Assembly: GCF_947496385.1 (NCBI RefSeq) | Contig: NZ_CANMCP010000004.1 | Span: 124,001-188,000, forward strand | Direction: 5' to 3' | From: an uncultured Croceicoccus sp. | Lineage (GTDB): Bacteria; Pseudomonadota; Alphaproteobacteria; Sphingomonadales; Sphingomonadaceae | Length of the DNA stretch: 64,000 nt | Shown here: positions 8,298 to 17,462 of the stretch, piece by piece | How the letters are laid out: the number at the start of each line of letters is the position of its first letter | Numbering within the stretch: the stretch's first letter is position 1 | Program-made: the position numbers and the translations under genes | The notes under the pieces: generated by a model | What the model was told of the DNA's origin: nothing | Seen by the model: the letters and a program-made list of their open reading frames with translations, nothing else | Databases searched by the model: none

Positions 8298-9500
8298 CTA
8301 CACCGCCTGCGCCGCGGCCATGCCGCTGGCCCAGGCCCATTGGAAATTATACCCGCCGAGCCAGCCTGTGACGTCCACCGCCTCGCCGATCGCATAGAGG
8401 CCCGGAACGCGGCGCGATTCCATGGTTTTTGACGATAGTTCGCCGCAGGCGATGCCGCCCACCGTCACCTCCGCCTTCGCAAAACCCTCGGTCCCGTTGG
8501 GGGCAAAGCGCCAGTCGCGCAGCCGCGCCTCCGCACCGGCAAGCGCCTTGTCCGGCATGTTGCCCAGCTCGCGCGGCGCGTCGATCCGGTCGGCCAGCGT
8601 GTCGGCCAGCCGCGCGGGCAGATGTTCGCGCAGCATCGTGCGCAGCGTCGCACGCGGATGCCCCCGCTTGGCCGCAAGGAGCCACTCCGCCTCCGCATCG
8701 GGCAGGAAATCGACGCCGACCGTATCGCCGTGCCGCCAGTACGACGACACCTGCAGGATCGCCGGCCCGGACAGGCCGCGATGGGTAAAGAGCGCCGCCT
8801 CGCGAAAGCGCGCCTTGCCCGCAACCGCCGACACCTCGGTCGAAACGCCCGACAATTCCCGGAACAGCACCTGTTCCCCGCCGAGCGTGAGCGGCACCAG
8901 CGCCGGGCGCGGCTCCACGATCTTTATCCCGAATTGCCGCGCAAGGTCATAGGCGAAACCGCTCGCGCCGAGCTTCGGAATCGATGGCCCGCCCGTCGCG
9001 ATCACCAGCGACGATGCGCGGAATGCGCCGCCCCCGGTCGCCACCGTGAAGCGCGCATCGGCATGCGACACGCCCGATACCGGCTCGCCGCAATGCACGT
9101 CGACCACGCCGCCGGCCGCGCCCGCCTTCGCACATTCGGCGAGGAGAAGATCCACGATCTGCTGTGCCGAACCATCGCAGAACAGCTGGCCCAGCGTCTT
9201 TTCATGCCAGGCGATCCCGTGGCTTTCGACCAGCGCGAGAAAATCGGCGGCGGTATAGCGCGACAGCGCGCTTTTCGCGAAATGCGGGTTGGACGAAATA
9301 TAACGGTCGGGCGCGGTATGGATGTTGGTGAAATTGCACCGCCCACCGCCGGAGATAAGGATTTTCTTCCCCACCCGGTCGCCATGCTCGATCACCGCGA
9401 CGCGCCGGCCGCGCTGCCCGGCGAAGGCGGCGCACATCAGCCCCGCCGCCCCGCCGCCCAGCACTATCGCATCGTAGTCCTGCGGCTCGATTGCGTTCAC
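8298..9500 (-). CDS. BaiN/RdsA-type (HI0933 family) NAD(P)/FAD-dependent oxidoreductase
   Basis: A 400-aa flavoprotein of the HI0933-like family. The N-terminal FAD-binding site is visible as AIVLGGGAAGLM (residues 11-22), followed by the family signature ISGGGRCNFTN (49-59). The C-terminal motif VDVTGWLGGYNFQWAWASG closes the FAD site. The physiological substrate of most members is unknown; some reduce steroid intermediates or act on disulfides. The GTG at 9500 overlaps the TGA of the upstream thiolase gene (GTGA), which fixes the start and implies coupling. Whether it shares the thiolase pathway cannot be told from sequence. Confidence 0.9.
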   Translation of the reverse strand: MNAIEPQDYDAIVLGGGAAGLMCAAFAGQRGRRVAVIEHGDRVGKKILISGGGRCNFTNIHTAPDRYISSNPHFAKSALSRYTAADFLALVESHGIAWHEKTLGQLFCDGSAQQIVDLLLAECAKAGAAGGVVDVHCGEPVSGVSHADARFTVATGGGAFRASSLVIATGGPSIPKLGASGFAYDLARQFGIKIVEPRPALVPLTLGGEQVLFRELSGVSTEVSAVAGKARFREAALFTHRGLSGPAILQVSSYWRHGDTVGVDFLPDAEAEWLLAAKRGHPRATLRTMLREHLPARLADTLADRIDAPRELGNMPDKALAGAEARLRDWRFAPNGTEGFAKAEVTVGGIACGELSSKTMESRRVPGLYAIGEAVDVTGWLGGYNFQWAWASGMAAAQAV

Positions 9501-10693
9501 AACATCTCGAACGCCATGGCGGTTGCCTCGCCGCCGCCGATGCAGATGCTGGCGACGCCGCGCTTCAGCCCGCGGTTCTGCAACGCGCCGAGCAGGGTCG
9601 CGATAATGCGCGTGCCCGATGCGCCGATCGGATGGCCCAGCGCGCAGGCGCCGCCGTTCACGTTCAGCTTCTCCCGCGCAATGCCCAGCTCCTTCTCCGC
9701 GATCAGCGCGACCACGGCAAAGGCCTCGTTCACCTCGAACAGATCGACATCGTCCACGCTCCAGCCGATTGTCTCCATCAGCTTGCGCGTGGCGTGAACA
9801 GGCGCAGTCGTGAACGATTCCGGTTCGTGCGCATGGCTGGCATGGCCGACGACGCGCGCGACCTGCGTCATGCCCATCGCCTCGGCCGTGCTGGCCCGCG
9901 TCATCACGAGCGCCGCCGCACCGTCGGAAATGGAGGAGGCATTGGCCGCCGTCACCGTGCCGCCGTCGCGGAACGCGGCCTTGAGCTTGGAAATGCGGGA
10001 AATGTCCGCCTTGAACGGTTGCTCGTCGGTTTCGACGACGGTTTCGCCCTTGCGCGTCTTCACCGTGACGGGGGTGATTTCTCGGTCGAACGAACCATCC
10101 TCGCACGCCTTTTTCGCGCGGGTGAGCGAGGAAATCGCGTATTCGTCCTGCGCCTCGCGCGTGAACTGGTATTTTTCGGCGGCATCTTCGGCAAAGGTGC
10201 CCATCAGCCGGCCGGTGTCATACGCATCCTCCAGCCCGTCGAGGAACATGGAATCCTTCACCACGTCATGGCCGACGCGCGCGCCCCCGCGATGCTTGGG
10301 CAGGATATAGGGCGCGCCCGTCATGCTCTCCATCCCGCCGGCGACGATGACCTGCCCGGTCCCGGCCAGCAGCGCATCATGCGCCATGATCGCGGTCTGC
10401 ATCCCCGAGCCGCACATCTTGTTGACCGTGCTCGCGGGGACATGGGTGCCGAGACCCGCATGGATCGCCGCCTGCCGCGCGGGCGCCTGTCCCAGCCCGG
10501 CGGGCAGGACGCAGCCCATGATGACCTGATCGACGTTTTCGCCCGAGATCCCGGCGCGTTCGACGGCGGCACGCACCGCCGCGGCGCCGAGGTCGGTTGC
10601 CTTCATCCCGCCGAGGCTGCCCTGCAATCCGCCCATCGGCGTGCGGGCATAGCTGGCGATGACGACGGGGTCGTTCCGGTCTTGGTCGGTCAT
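9497..10693 (-). CDS. Acetyl-CoA C-acyltransferase (thiolase)
   Basis: A 398-aa thiolase that condenses or cleaves acyl-CoAs through a covalent cysteine intermediate. The nucleophile is Cys94 in VNKMCGSGMQ. The C-terminal NGGACALGHPIGASG block supplies the catalytic His, and CIGGGEA the second Cys. Length matches biosynthetic/degradative type II thiolases such as acetyl-CoA acetyltransferase. It lies downstream of an Lrp-type regulator gene and near the divergent branched-chain 2-oxoacid dehydrogenase genes, so a role in the last steps of isoleucine or leucine breakdown is plausible (inference). The ATG at 10693 (MTDQDRND) is chosen; the frame stays open upstream through a repeat-bearing leader that does not look coding. 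Confidence 0.93.
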   Translation of the reverse strand: MTDQDRNDPVVIASYARTPMGGLQGSLGGMKATDLGAAAVRAAVERAGISGENVDQVIMGCVLPAGLGQAPARQAAIHAGLGTHVPASTVNKMCGSGMQTAIMAHDALLAGTGQVIVAGGMESMTGAPYILPKHRGGARVGHDVVKDSMFLDGLEDAYDTGRLMGTFAEDAAEKYQFTREAQDEYAISSLTRAKKACEDGSFDREITPVTVKTRKGETVVETDEQPFKADISRISKLKAAFRDGGTVTAANASSISDGAAALVMTRASTAEAMGMTQVARVVGHASHAHEPESFTTAPVHATRKLMETIGWSVDDVDLFEVNEAFAVVALIAEKELGIAREKLNVNGGACALGHPIGASGTRIIATLLGALQNRGLKRGVASICIGGGEATAMAFEML

Positions 10694-10711
10694 GGTGTCA
10701 AACCTTGTATC

Positions 10712-10770
10712 TGGTGTCCGCTCGCAAGGGTGCGAGACGTTTTGGTGTTCGCTCACACGAGTGCGAGACG
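10712..10770. repeat. Tandem pair of 28-bp hairpin-forming repeats in the thiolase leader
   Basis: Two near-identical 28-bp units, 10712-10739 and 10743-10770, are separated by TTT. Each runs from TGGTGT to GCGAGACG. The units differ at 5 of 28 positions, as read by eye. Each contains an internal inverted repeat, CTCGCA...TGCGAG in the first and CTCACA...TGCGAG in the second. The pair occupies most of the 91-bp gap between the Lrp-type gene and the thiolase start, so it would be transcribed as a double stem-loop if the two genes are cotranscribed. No copy was seen elsewhere in the window. Confidence 0.7.
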
Positions 10771-10784
10771 ACGGGGTTGGCGCC

Positions 10785-11237
10785 TCAAATAGGAAGCCGG
10801 CTGGTCAGTTTAACCCGCCGCATCGCAAAGCTGGAATTTACCGACGAAACCCCCGGCAGATGAACCAGCGTCTTCTTGAGATATCGTTCATATTCCTCGA
10901 TCGAGCCGGTAATCACGCGCAGAACGTAATCGCTTTCCCCGCCGACCAGAAAGCATTCGACGATATTGGGCAGGCTCTGCACGGCACTTTCGAACGCGTC
11001 GAGCGTTTCTGAATCATGCCGCGACAACCGTATATTGGCAAACACATCGACGCCCAGCCCGAGCTTGCGCTCGTTGAGGAGGAGGCTGCGTCCGCGAATG
11101 ACGCCGTCCTCTTCCATGCGCTTCAACCGCCGCCAGCACGGCGTGTGCGACAGCCCGACGTGTTCGGACAGGGCATTGATGGACAGGTCGGGGTCGGCCT
11201 GCAGCGTTCGCAATATTTTCCAGTCAGTCTCATCCAT
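10785..11237 (-). CDS. Lrp/AsnC family transcriptional regulator
   Basis: A 150-aa feast/famine regulator. The N-terminal helix-turn-helix is recognisable (DWKILRTLQADPDLSINALS, then the recognition helix in SHTPCWRRLKRME). The C-terminal RAM domain, with VECFLVGGESDYVLRV, binds amino acid effectors and mediates oligomerisation. It is divergent from the branched-chain 2-oxoacid dehydrogenase genes, with 199 bp between the starts. In Pseudomonas putida the Lrp homologue BkdR is likewise divergent from bkdA1A2B and activates it, so this is probably the local activator. That role is inference from arrangement. Expected effectors would be Val, Leu or Ile. Confidence 0.92.
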   Translation of the reverse strand: MDETDWKILRTLQADPDLSINALSEHVGLSHTPCWRRLKRMEEDGVIRGRSLLLNERKLGLGVDVFANIRLSRHDSETLDAFESAVQSLPNIVECFLVGGESDYVLRVITGSIEEYERYLKKTLVHLPGVSSVNSSFAMRRVKLTSRLPI

Positions 11238-11260
11238 AATGGCGCGCGCCTTGCATCATG

Positions 11261-11276
11261 TTGCGCTGCAGCGCAA
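11261..11276. promoter_or_regulatory. Perfect 16-bp palindrome between the Lrp-type and dehydrogenase genes
   Basis: TTGCGCTGCAGCGCAA is a perfect palindrome 24 bp upstream of the Lrp-type start (11237) and 160 bp upstream of the E1 alpha start (11437). Its position in the divergent control region makes it a candidate operator for the Lrp-type regulator, or an autoregulatory site. The remaining stretch to 11436 is AT-richer than its surroundings, but I could not pick out a confident -35/-10 pair. Confidence 0.5.
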
Positions 11277-11436
11277 TGCGATTGATGTTTGGCGTCCCTT
11301 ATTGGGATAGAATTCCTCTGCGATGCGATTATGGGGCAAAGAAAGGAAAGATATACCGCAGATTGCCGTGTAATTTTTTCGCAAAGCACGCGCCCCGCGG
11401 CCCGCACCGGGCGGGCGCGCGCACATAGCCGCAAGG

Positions 11437-12723
11437 ATGCCGATTTTGCCCGATTCGAACCTGTCCAGATCCAACCTTCCCCCGCTCAGCCTCTATATCC
11501 CGGAACCGCCCGCGCGCCCCGGCGAGGAGGTCAGTTTCGAGCATGTCGACAGGGGCGAGCCGGGCGCGGTGCGCCGTCCCGACAGCGCCGAGACGGAAAA
11601 GGAGATGCGCGATCTTCCCTACAAGCTGATCCGCGTATTGGATGACGATGGCAATGCGGTGGGACCGTGGAACCCGATGCTGGGCGCCGACACCTTGATC
11701 AAGGGGTTGCGCGCGATGATGCTGACCCGCGTGTTCGACGATCGGCTGTTCCGCGCGCACCGGCAGGGCAAGACCAGCTTTTACATGAAGAGCACGGGCG
11801 AGGAGGCGATTTCCGCCGCCCAATCGCTGGCGCTGGACAAGGGGGACATGTTTTTCCCGACCTATCGTGCGCTCGCCTGGCTGCATGCGCGCAACTATCC
11901 GCTGACCACCTTGTGCAACCAGATCTTCTCCAATGCGGAGGATCCGCTCGCGGGTAAGCAATTGCCCATTTTGATGTCGGCGCGCGATTACGATTTCTAC
12001 TCGATTTCGGGCAATCTGGGCGTGCGTTTCGCCCATGCGGTGGGTTGGGGCATGGCGTCGGCGTACAAGGGCGGGCGCAATATCTCATTGGGCTATGTCG
12101 GCGACGGCACCACGGCGGAGGGCGATTTCCACGAGGCGATGACCTTTGCCGGCGTGTTCAAGGCGCCGACGATCCTGTGCATCACCAACAACCAATGGGC
12201 GATTTCCAGCTTCGCCGGGTTTGCGCAGGCGGAACAGACGCCGTTCGCGGCCAAGGCGCTGGCCTATGGCATGCCGGGGCTGAAGGTGGACGGCAATGAT
12301 TTCCTCGCCGTGTGGGGCGCGACGCAATGGGCCGCCGAACGCGCGCGGACCAACAATGGCCCGACGCTGATCGAATTCTACACCTACCGGGCGGAGGGGC
12401 ATTCCACCTCCGACGATCCGACGAAATACCGGCCCAAGGACGAAGCGTCGAAATGGCCGCTGGGCGATCCGGTCGAACGGTTGAAGGACCACCTCATCGG
12501 CCTGGGCGAATGGGACGAGGACCGCCATGCGGCCCTCGTCGAGGAATTGAAGGAAAAGGTCCGCGTCGCGGTCAAGGAAGCCGAAAAGATCGGCACGCTG
12601 GGACAGTCGAAGCCGCCCATCGACGAAATGTTCGAGGATGTGTTCGAGGAAATGGACTGGCGCCTCAAGGAACAGAAGCGCGAATTGCTGCACCGGCGCG
12701 GCCTCGATGGAAAGAAAGGCTGA
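11437..12723 (+). CDS. bkdA1: Branched-chain 2-oxoacid dehydrogenase E1 component, alpha subunit
   Basis: The thiamine-pyrophosphate-binding alpha subunit of the decarboxylase that oxidises the 2-oxoacids of Val, Leu and Ile. The 428-aa length and the roughly 80-residue N-terminal extension (SLYIPEPPARPGE) are typical of branched-chain rather than pyruvate E1 alpha. The TPP motif begins at GDGTTAEGDFHEA (about residue 223) and ends near NNQWA (about 251). The AEGHSTSDDP segment matches the phosphorylation-loop region of the family. It starts a three-gene operon with the beta subunit 2 bp downstream. The ATG at 11437 has only a weak AAGG immediately before it. Confidence 0.94.
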   Translation: MPILPDSNLSRSNLPPLSLYIPEPPARPGEEVSFEHVDRGEPGAVRRPDSAETEKEMRDLPYKLIRVLDDDGNAVGPWNPMLGADTLIKGLRAMMLTRVFDDRLFRAHRQGKTSFYMKSTGEEAISAAQSLALDKGDMFFPTYRALAWLHARNYPLTTLCNQIFSNAEDPLAGKQLPILMSARDYDFYSISGNLGVRFAHAVGWGMASAYKGGRNISLGYVGDGTTAEGDFHEAMTFAGVFKAPTILCITNNQWAISSFAGFAQAEQTPFAAKALAYGMPGLKVDGNDFLAVWGATQWAAERARTNNGPTLIEFYTYRAEGHSTSDDPTKYRPKDEASKWPLGDPVERLKDHLIGLGEWDEDRHAALVEELKEKVRVAVKEAEKIGTLGQSKPPIDEMFEDVFEEMDWRLKEQKRELLHRRGLDGKKG

Positions 12724-12725
12724 CC

Positions 12726-13754
12726 ATGGCTAGCAAACGCATGAACATGATCCAGGCGCTCAATTCCGCGCTGGATGTCACGATGAGCCGCGACGAGGAC
12801 GTCCTCGTCTTTGGTGAGGATGTCGGCTATTTCGGCGGCGTGTTCCGCGTCACCGAGAAATTGCAGGAAAAGCACGGGCTGCAACGCTGCTTCGACGCGC
12901 CACTGACCGAGGGCGGCATCATCGGCGCGGCGATCGGCATGGGCGCCTATGGCCTGCGCCCGGTGCCGGAAATCCAGTTCGCCGATTACATCCTGCCCGC
13001 CTATGACCAGCTGGTGAGCGAGGCGGCGCGGCTGCGCTACCGCTCCAACGGCGAATTCTGGGCGCCGATCACCGTGCGCACCCCCTATGGCGGCGGCATT
13101 TTCGGCGGGCAGACGCACAGCCAGTCGCCCGAGGCGATCTTTGCCCATGTGACGGGCCTGAAAGTCGTGATCCCGTCGAACCCCTATGATGCGAAGGGGT
13201 TGCTCATCTCCTCCATCGAATGCGACGATCCGGTCGTGTTCCTGGAGCCGAAGCGCCTGTATAACGGTCCGTTCTACGGCCGCCCGGACGAGGAATTGAA
13301 GACCTGGGCCAATTCCGACCACGTCGGCGCCGACGTGCCGGAGGGGCATTACGACGTGCCATTGGGCCGGGCGTCGATCGTGCGCGAAGGGACCGAGGCG
13401 ACCGTGCTGGCCTATGGCACCATGGTCCATGTGGCGGAGGCGGGCATCGCCGATTCGGGCGTGGATGCGGAGCTGATCGACCTGCGCTCCATCGTCCCGC
13501 TCGACATCGATGCGATCACGGCATCGGTGCGGAAAACCGGCCGCTGCATCATCCTGCACGAAGCGTCGCGTTATGCCGGGTTCGGGGGCGAATTGTCCGC
13601 GCTGGTGCAGGAACGCTGCTTTGACTATCTGCGCGCGCCGATCGCGCGGGTGTGCGGATACGACATGCCCTATCCCCATGCCTTCGAATGGGATTATTTC
13701 CCCGGACCGGTGCGCCTGTCCGAAGCCTTGAAATCCGCCGTGGAGTATCGCTGA
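12726..13754 (+). CDS. bkdA2: Branched-chain 2-oxoacid dehydrogenase E1 component, beta subunit
   Basis: A 342-aa transketolase-like beta subunit that completes the E1 heterotetramer and binds the TPP pyrimidine. Recognisable blocks are the N-terminal NMIQALNSALD and FGEDVGYFGGVFRVT, FADYILPAYDQ, and TPYGGGIFGG. The C-terminal half carries the transketolase C domain, with ELIDLRSIVPLD and a terminal HAFEWDYFP segment. The start lies 2 bp after the alpha-subunit stop, and the TGA shares a base with the ATG of the E2 gene. Strong translational coupling is expected across the operon. Confidence 0.95.
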   Translation: MASKRMNMIQALNSALDVTMSRDEDVLVFGEDVGYFGGVFRVTEKLQEKHGLQRCFDAPLTEGGIIGAAIGMGAYGLRPVPEIQFADYILPAYDQLVSEAARLRYRSNGEFWAPITVRTPYGGGIFGGQTHSQSPEAIFAHVTGLKVVIPSNPYDAKGLLISSIECDDPVVFLEPKRLYNGPFYGRPDEELKTWANSDHVGADVPEGHYDVPLGRASIVREGTEATVLAYGTMVHVAEAGIADSGVDAELIDLRSIVPLDIDAITASVRKTGRCIILHEASRYAGFGGELSALVQERCFDYLRAPIARVCGYDMPYPHAFEWDYFPGPVRLSEALKSAVEYR

Positions 13755-15112
13755 TGGGTCGTTACAAGTTCCGCCTGCCCGACATTGGCGAAGGCGTGGC
13801 CGAGGCCGAGATCGTCGAATGGCACGTGAAGCCCGGTGACGAGATCGCCGAGGACGACCCGCTGTGCGACGTGATGACCGACAAGGCGACGGTCGACATG
13901 ACAACGCCGGTCGGCGGCAGGATCATCGCCATCAATGGCGAGGTCGGCGAGATGAAGGCGGTCGGCAGCGTGCTGGTCGAGATGGAGATCGAGGGCGCCG
14001 GCAATGCCGGCGACGACGCCCCGGCCGAGGCCGCATCGGAACCGGCGGACGGTGGCAGCGATTGCAAGGACAGCGATCGCGAGGACAGCGGCGAGGAGGA
14101 CGGCGACCACGTGCCCCAGGCGGGCGACCCGGCTCCCGAACCTTCGCCCAAAGCCCCGGCCGACGCGCCGAAGCCCAACCCGGCCCCCGCCCCGGCACCA
14201 ACGCCCGCGCCCCGTGCCAAGGTAACGCCCGCTCCGACGAGTTCCAGCGGAAAGCCGAACTTCGCCCTTGCCGCCCCGGCCACGCGCCGCCGCGCGGCAA
14301 AGCTCGGGCTCGACCTGGCCAAGGTGCCGGGCACGGGCCGCAACGGGCGCGTCACCCCAGAGGATATCGAGGCCTATCTCGGCAGCGGGGGCGACAGCCG
14401 CTATACCGTGCGCGACGCGGTCGAGGAAAAGAAGATCATCGGCCTGCGCCGCAAGATCGCCGACCGCATGGCGGAGGCGAAGCGCAACATCCCGCACATC
14501 ACCTATGTCGAGGAATTCGACCTTACCGAGCTGGAAAAGCTGCGCGCCGCGATGAACGAGGACCGCGACGAGGGGCAGCCCAAGCTGACCATCCTGCCGT
14601 TCTTTGTCCGCGCGCTCGTCCGCGTGCTGCCCGATTTTCCGCAGGTGAACGCGCATTTCGACGATGCGAACGGCATGTTGCAGCAATTCGGCGCGGTGCA
14701 TGTCGGCATCGCGACGGCGACCCCCAACGGGTTGATGGTGCCGGTCGTGCGCAATGCCGAAACGCTGACCGTGTGGGAAAGCGCGGACGAAATCGCGCGC
14801 CTTTCCACCGCCGCGCGCGACGGCACCGCCGGGCGGGAGGAGCTGTCGGGTTCCACCATCACCATCACCTCGCTCGGCCCGCTGGGCGGCATTACCACCA
14901 CGCCGATCATCAACCGGCCCGAGGTCGCGATCATCGGCCCGAACAAGCTGGTCGACCGGCCCGTGGTCGACGGCAGCTTCATGTCGGTGCGCAAGATCAT
15001 GAATGTGTCCTGCGGCTTCGATCACCGCATCATCGACGGATATGAGGCCGCCCTGTTCGTGCAGAAGATGAAGCGCCTGCTCGAACATCCCGCGCTGATC
15101 TTCATGGATTGA
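13754..15112 (+). CDS. bkdB: Branched-chain 2-oxoacid dehydrogenase E2 component (dihydrolipoyl acyltransferase)
   Basis: The 452-aa E2 core transfers the acyl group to CoA. A single N-terminal lipoyl domain has its modified lysine at about K44 (VMTDKATVDM). An Ala/Pro-rich and acidic linker spans about 85-170, and a peripheral subunit-binding domain for E1/E3 lies near 175-212 (ATRRRAAKLGLDLAKV). The catalytic domain ends with DHRIIDG (His424, Asp428). The start ATG shares one base with the stop of the beta gene (TGATG). No lipoamide dehydrogenase gene follows, so the complex must use an E3 encoded elsewhere. Confidence 0.95.
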   Translation: MGRYKFRLPDIGEGVAEAEIVEWHVKPGDEIAEDDPLCDVMTDKATVDMTTPVGGRIIAINGEVGEMKAVGSVLVEMEIEGAGNAGDDAPAEAASEPADGGSDCKDSDREDSGEEDGDHVPQAGDPAPEPSPKAPADAPKPNPAPAPAPTPAPRAKVTPAPTSSSGKPNFALAAPATRRRAAKLGLDLAKVPGTGRNGRVTPEDIEAYLGSGGDSRYTVRDAVEEKKIIGLRRKIADRMAEAKRNIPHITYVEEFDLTELEKLRAAMNEDRDEGQPKLTILPFFVRALVRVLPDFPQVNAHFDDANGMLQQFGAVHVGIATATPNGLMVPVVRNAETLTVWESADEIARLSTAARDGTAGREELSGSTITITSLGPLGGITTTPIINRPEVAIIGPNKLVDRPVVDGSFMSVRKIMNVSCGFDHRIIDGYEAALFVQKMKRLLEHPALIFMD

Positions 15113-15123
15113 GCGCGATAAGC

Positions 15124-15153
15124 GCCGGGCGCACTTTTCAAACCGCGCCCGGC
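15124..15153 (+). terminator. GC-rich hairpin after the dehydrogenase operon
   Basis: A 9-bp perfect stem, GCCGGGCGC (15124-15132) with GCGCCCGGC (15145-15153), and a 12-nt loop sit 12 bp after the E2 stop and before gpmA. There is no T-run after the stem, so termination would be inefficient or factor-dependent. It may instead stabilise the upstream mRNA end. Confidence 0.45.
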
Positions 15154-15201
15154 TCGCTAGGGCCACGGGTGCAACGAATTTTTTCAGGAGCACCGGTAGC
15201 C

Positions 15202-15888
15202 TTGTCCAGCCTGATCCTCGTCCGTCACGGCCAGTCGCAGTGGAACCTCGAGAACCGTTTCACCGGATGGTGGGACGTGGACCTCACCGACAAGGGCGAG
15301 GCGGAGGCCAAGGCCGCGGGCGAGCTGATGATGGCGAAGGACATGCGTCCGACCGTCGCCTTCACCTCGTTTCAGACGCGCGCGATCCGCACGCTTCACA
15401 TCGCGCTGCAGGCGGCGGGGCGGCTGTGGATCCCGGAAACGAAGGACTGGCGCCTCAACGAACGCCATTATGGCGGGCTGACCGGGCTGGATAAAAAGGA
15501 AACGGCGGAGAAGCACGGCGAGGAACAGGTGCATCTCTGGCGCCGCAGTTTCGACACCCCGCCCCCGCCGATGGCGCGCGGCGGGCTGTTCGACCTGTCC
15601 GCCGACGATCGCTATGCCAACATCCCCGTGCCCGACGCCGAAAGCCTTAAGGACACGATCGAGCGCGTCGTCCCCTATTACCGCGAGGCGATCGTGCCGG
15701 TGATGGAGGCGGGCGAAACCGTCATCATCTCCGCCCACGGCAACAGCCTGCGCGCGCTGGTCAAGGAATTGTCGGGCATTCCCGACGACGAGATCACCGG
15801 CCTCGAAATTCCGACCGGAAAGCCGCTTGTCTACCCGGTGGAAAACGGGCGGGTGTCGGGCGAACGCTACTTTCTCTCCGACGGCTGA
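15202..15888 (+). CDS. gpmA: 2,3-bisphosphoglycerate-dependent phosphoglycerate mutase
   Basis: A glycolytic/gluconeogenic enzyme interconverting 3- and 2-phosphoglycerate through a phosphohistidine. The 228-aa length and the sequence fit the dPGM type: [10 protein letters not shown] at residues 6-15 with phospho-accepting His9, [22 protein letters not shown], and the second catalytic His near residue 178 in [10 protein letters not shown] place the start at the TTG at 15202. A CAGGAG ribosome binding site lies 11 bases upstream, and no ATG or GTG fits the conserved N-terminus. It opens a plus-strand housekeeping run that continues with purE. Confidence 0.93.
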   Translation: MSSLILVRHGQSQWNLENRFTGWWDVDLTDKGEAEAKAAGELMMAKDMRPTVAFTSFQTRAIRTLHIALQAAGRLWIPETKDWRLNERHYGGLTGLDKKETAEKHGEEQVHLWRRSFDTPPPPMARGGLFDLSADDRYANIPVPDAESLKDTIERVVPYYREAIVPVMEAGETVIISAHGNSLRALVKELSGIPDDEITGLEIPTGKPLVYPVENGRVSGERYFLSDG

Positions 15889-15898
15889 GGCAGGGGCA

Positions 15899-16387
15899 AT
15901 GGCGGCACCGGTGGCAATCGTGATGGGCAGCCAGTCCGACTGGCCGACGATGAAACATGCCGCGGACGTGCTGCACGATCTCGCGGTGGATACCGACGTG
16001 CGCATCGTGTCGGCACATCGCACGCCCGAACGCATGTTCGATTTCGCGAAGGGCGCCGCCGATGCAGGGATCAAGGTCATCATCGCGGGCGCGGGCGGGG
16101 CGGCGCATCTTCCGGGCATGATCGCATCGATGACGCATCTCCCCGTGCTGGGCGTGCCGGTGCAGTCGCGCGCGCTGTCGGGGCAGGATTCGCTTCTCTC
16201 CATCGTGCAGATGCCCGGCGGCGTCCCCGTCGGCACGCTCGCCATCGGCGAAGCCGGCGCGAAGAACGCAGGGCTTCTCGCCGCCTCGATCCTGTCGCTT
16301 GGCGATGCGTATCTTGGCGATCGGCTCAAAGCCTGGCGCCAGATGCAGAGCGATGCCGTCGCGGAGCGTCCGACCGATGCCGGATAA
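15899..16387 (+). CDS. purE: N5-carboxyaminoimidazole ribonucleotide mutase
   Basis: A 162-aa class I PurE that converts N5-CAIR to CAIR in purine synthesis. The substrate-binding motif GSQSDWPTM is near residue 10, the conserved SAHRTPER block near 38-45, and the [10 protein letters not shown] loop around 68-77. A purine-rich GAGGCAGGGG precedes the ATG. The gene overlaps purK by 11 bp, matching their consecutive reactions. Confidence 0.96.
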   Translation: MAAPVAIVMGSQSDWPTMKHAADVLHDLAVDTDVRIVSAHRTPERMFDFAKGAADAGIKVIIAGAGGAAHLPGMIASMTHLPVLGVPVQSRALSGQDSLLSIVQMPGGVPVGTLAIGEAGAKNAGLLAASILSLGDAYLGDRLKAWRQMQSDAVAERPTDAG

Positions 16388-17462
16388 GCGCGTGGCCATC
16401 GCGCCGGGCGCGACGATCGGCATGCTGGGCGGTGGGCAGCTTGGTCGGATGATGGGCGTCGCGGCGGCGCAGCTTGGCTATCGCTGTCACGTCTTCGCGC
16501 CGGACGATCCGTGCGTGGCGGCCGAAACCTGCGCCGCGTTCACGCCTGCCCCGTTCGAGGATGAGGACGCGCTCGCTCGCTTCATGAACGCGTGCGACGT
16601 CGTGACCTATGAATTCGAGAACGTGCCGGTCGGTCCGCTGGCCGCGGTGGAGGGTGCACCCTTGCGCGCGCCGATCCGTGCGCTCGAAATCGCGCAGGAC
16701 CGCTTGGCGGAGAAGCGTTTCGTGGCCGATCTGGGCGGAACGCCCGCCCCCTTCATGGCCGTGGACGACGAGGCGGATTTCACCCGCGCGATCGAACGGA
16801 TCGGCACGCCCGGCATCGTGAAGACCCGCCGCGACGGCTATGACGGCAAGGGGCAGTGGCGCATCATGTCGCCCCGCGATGCGGAGGATGCGGACCTGCC
16901 CGCCGATACGCCGCTCATCTACGAAGGTTTCGTCGATTTCCTCGCCGAATTCTCCGTCATCCTCGTGCGCGGGATGGATGGGGAGATCCGGTACTGGGAC
17001 AGCGCCGAGAACGAGCATAGCAGCGGCGTCCTCGCGCGCTCCACCGTGCCGGCCCGCCCGGACATCGCCGCGCAGGTGCCGGCGGCGCGCGAATTGTCGG
17101 CAAAGGTGGCGGAGGCGCTGGGCTATATCGGCGTGCTCACGCTCGAATTCTTCGCGACGGCGCAGGGGCCGGTGTTCAACGAAATGGCGCCGCGCGTGCA
17201 CAATTCCGGCCACTGGACCATCGAAGGCGCGCGCACGAGCCAGTTCGAAAATCACATCCGCGCGATCTGCGGCCTGCCGCTGGGCGATACGGCGACGATC
17301 GTGCCGGGCGTGGTGATGGACAACCTCATCGGCGAACAGGCCAATGGCTGGGCCGGGGTGCTGGCCGACCCTGCGAATCACCTGCATCTTTATGGCAAGG
17401 ATGTGCGGGAGGGACGCAAGATGGGCCATGTGACGCGGCTGATCCTGGATGCGGCGGCGTGA
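16377..17462 (+). CDS. purK: N5-carboxyaminoimidazole ribonucleotide synthetase
   Basis: A 361-aa ATP-grasp enzyme that makes N5-CAIR from AIR, bicarbonate and ATP, feeding PurE. The N-terminal motif [13 protein letters not shown] identifies the PurK branch. [14 protein letters not shown] is the ATP-grasp loop, and [15 protein letters not shown] carries the metal-binding and catalytic residues. It starts inside the end of purE, and its TGA overlaps the GTG start of folA. Confidence 0.96.
   Translation: MPDKRVAIAPGATIGMLGGGQLGRMMGVAAAQLGYRCHVFAPDDPCVAAETCAAFTPAPFEDEDALARFMNACDVVTYEFENVPVGPLAAVEGAPLRAPIRALEIAQDRLAEKRFVADLGGTPAPFMAVDDEADFTRAIERIGTPGIVKTRRDGYDGKGQWRIMSPRDAEDADLPADTPLIYEGFVDFLAEFSVILVRGMDGEIRYWDSAENEHSSGVLARSTVPARPDIAAQVPAARELSAKVAEALGYIGVLTLEFFATAQGPVFNEMAPRVHNSGHWTIEGARTSQFENHIRAICGLPLGDTATIVPGVVMDNLIGEQANGWAGVLADPANHLHLYGKDVREGRKMGHVTRLILDAAA

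Noticed and set aside
10712-10770. CRISPR array
   Set aside because: Only two units with a 3-bp spacer, imperfect repeats and no cas genes; it is a palindromic tandem repeat.
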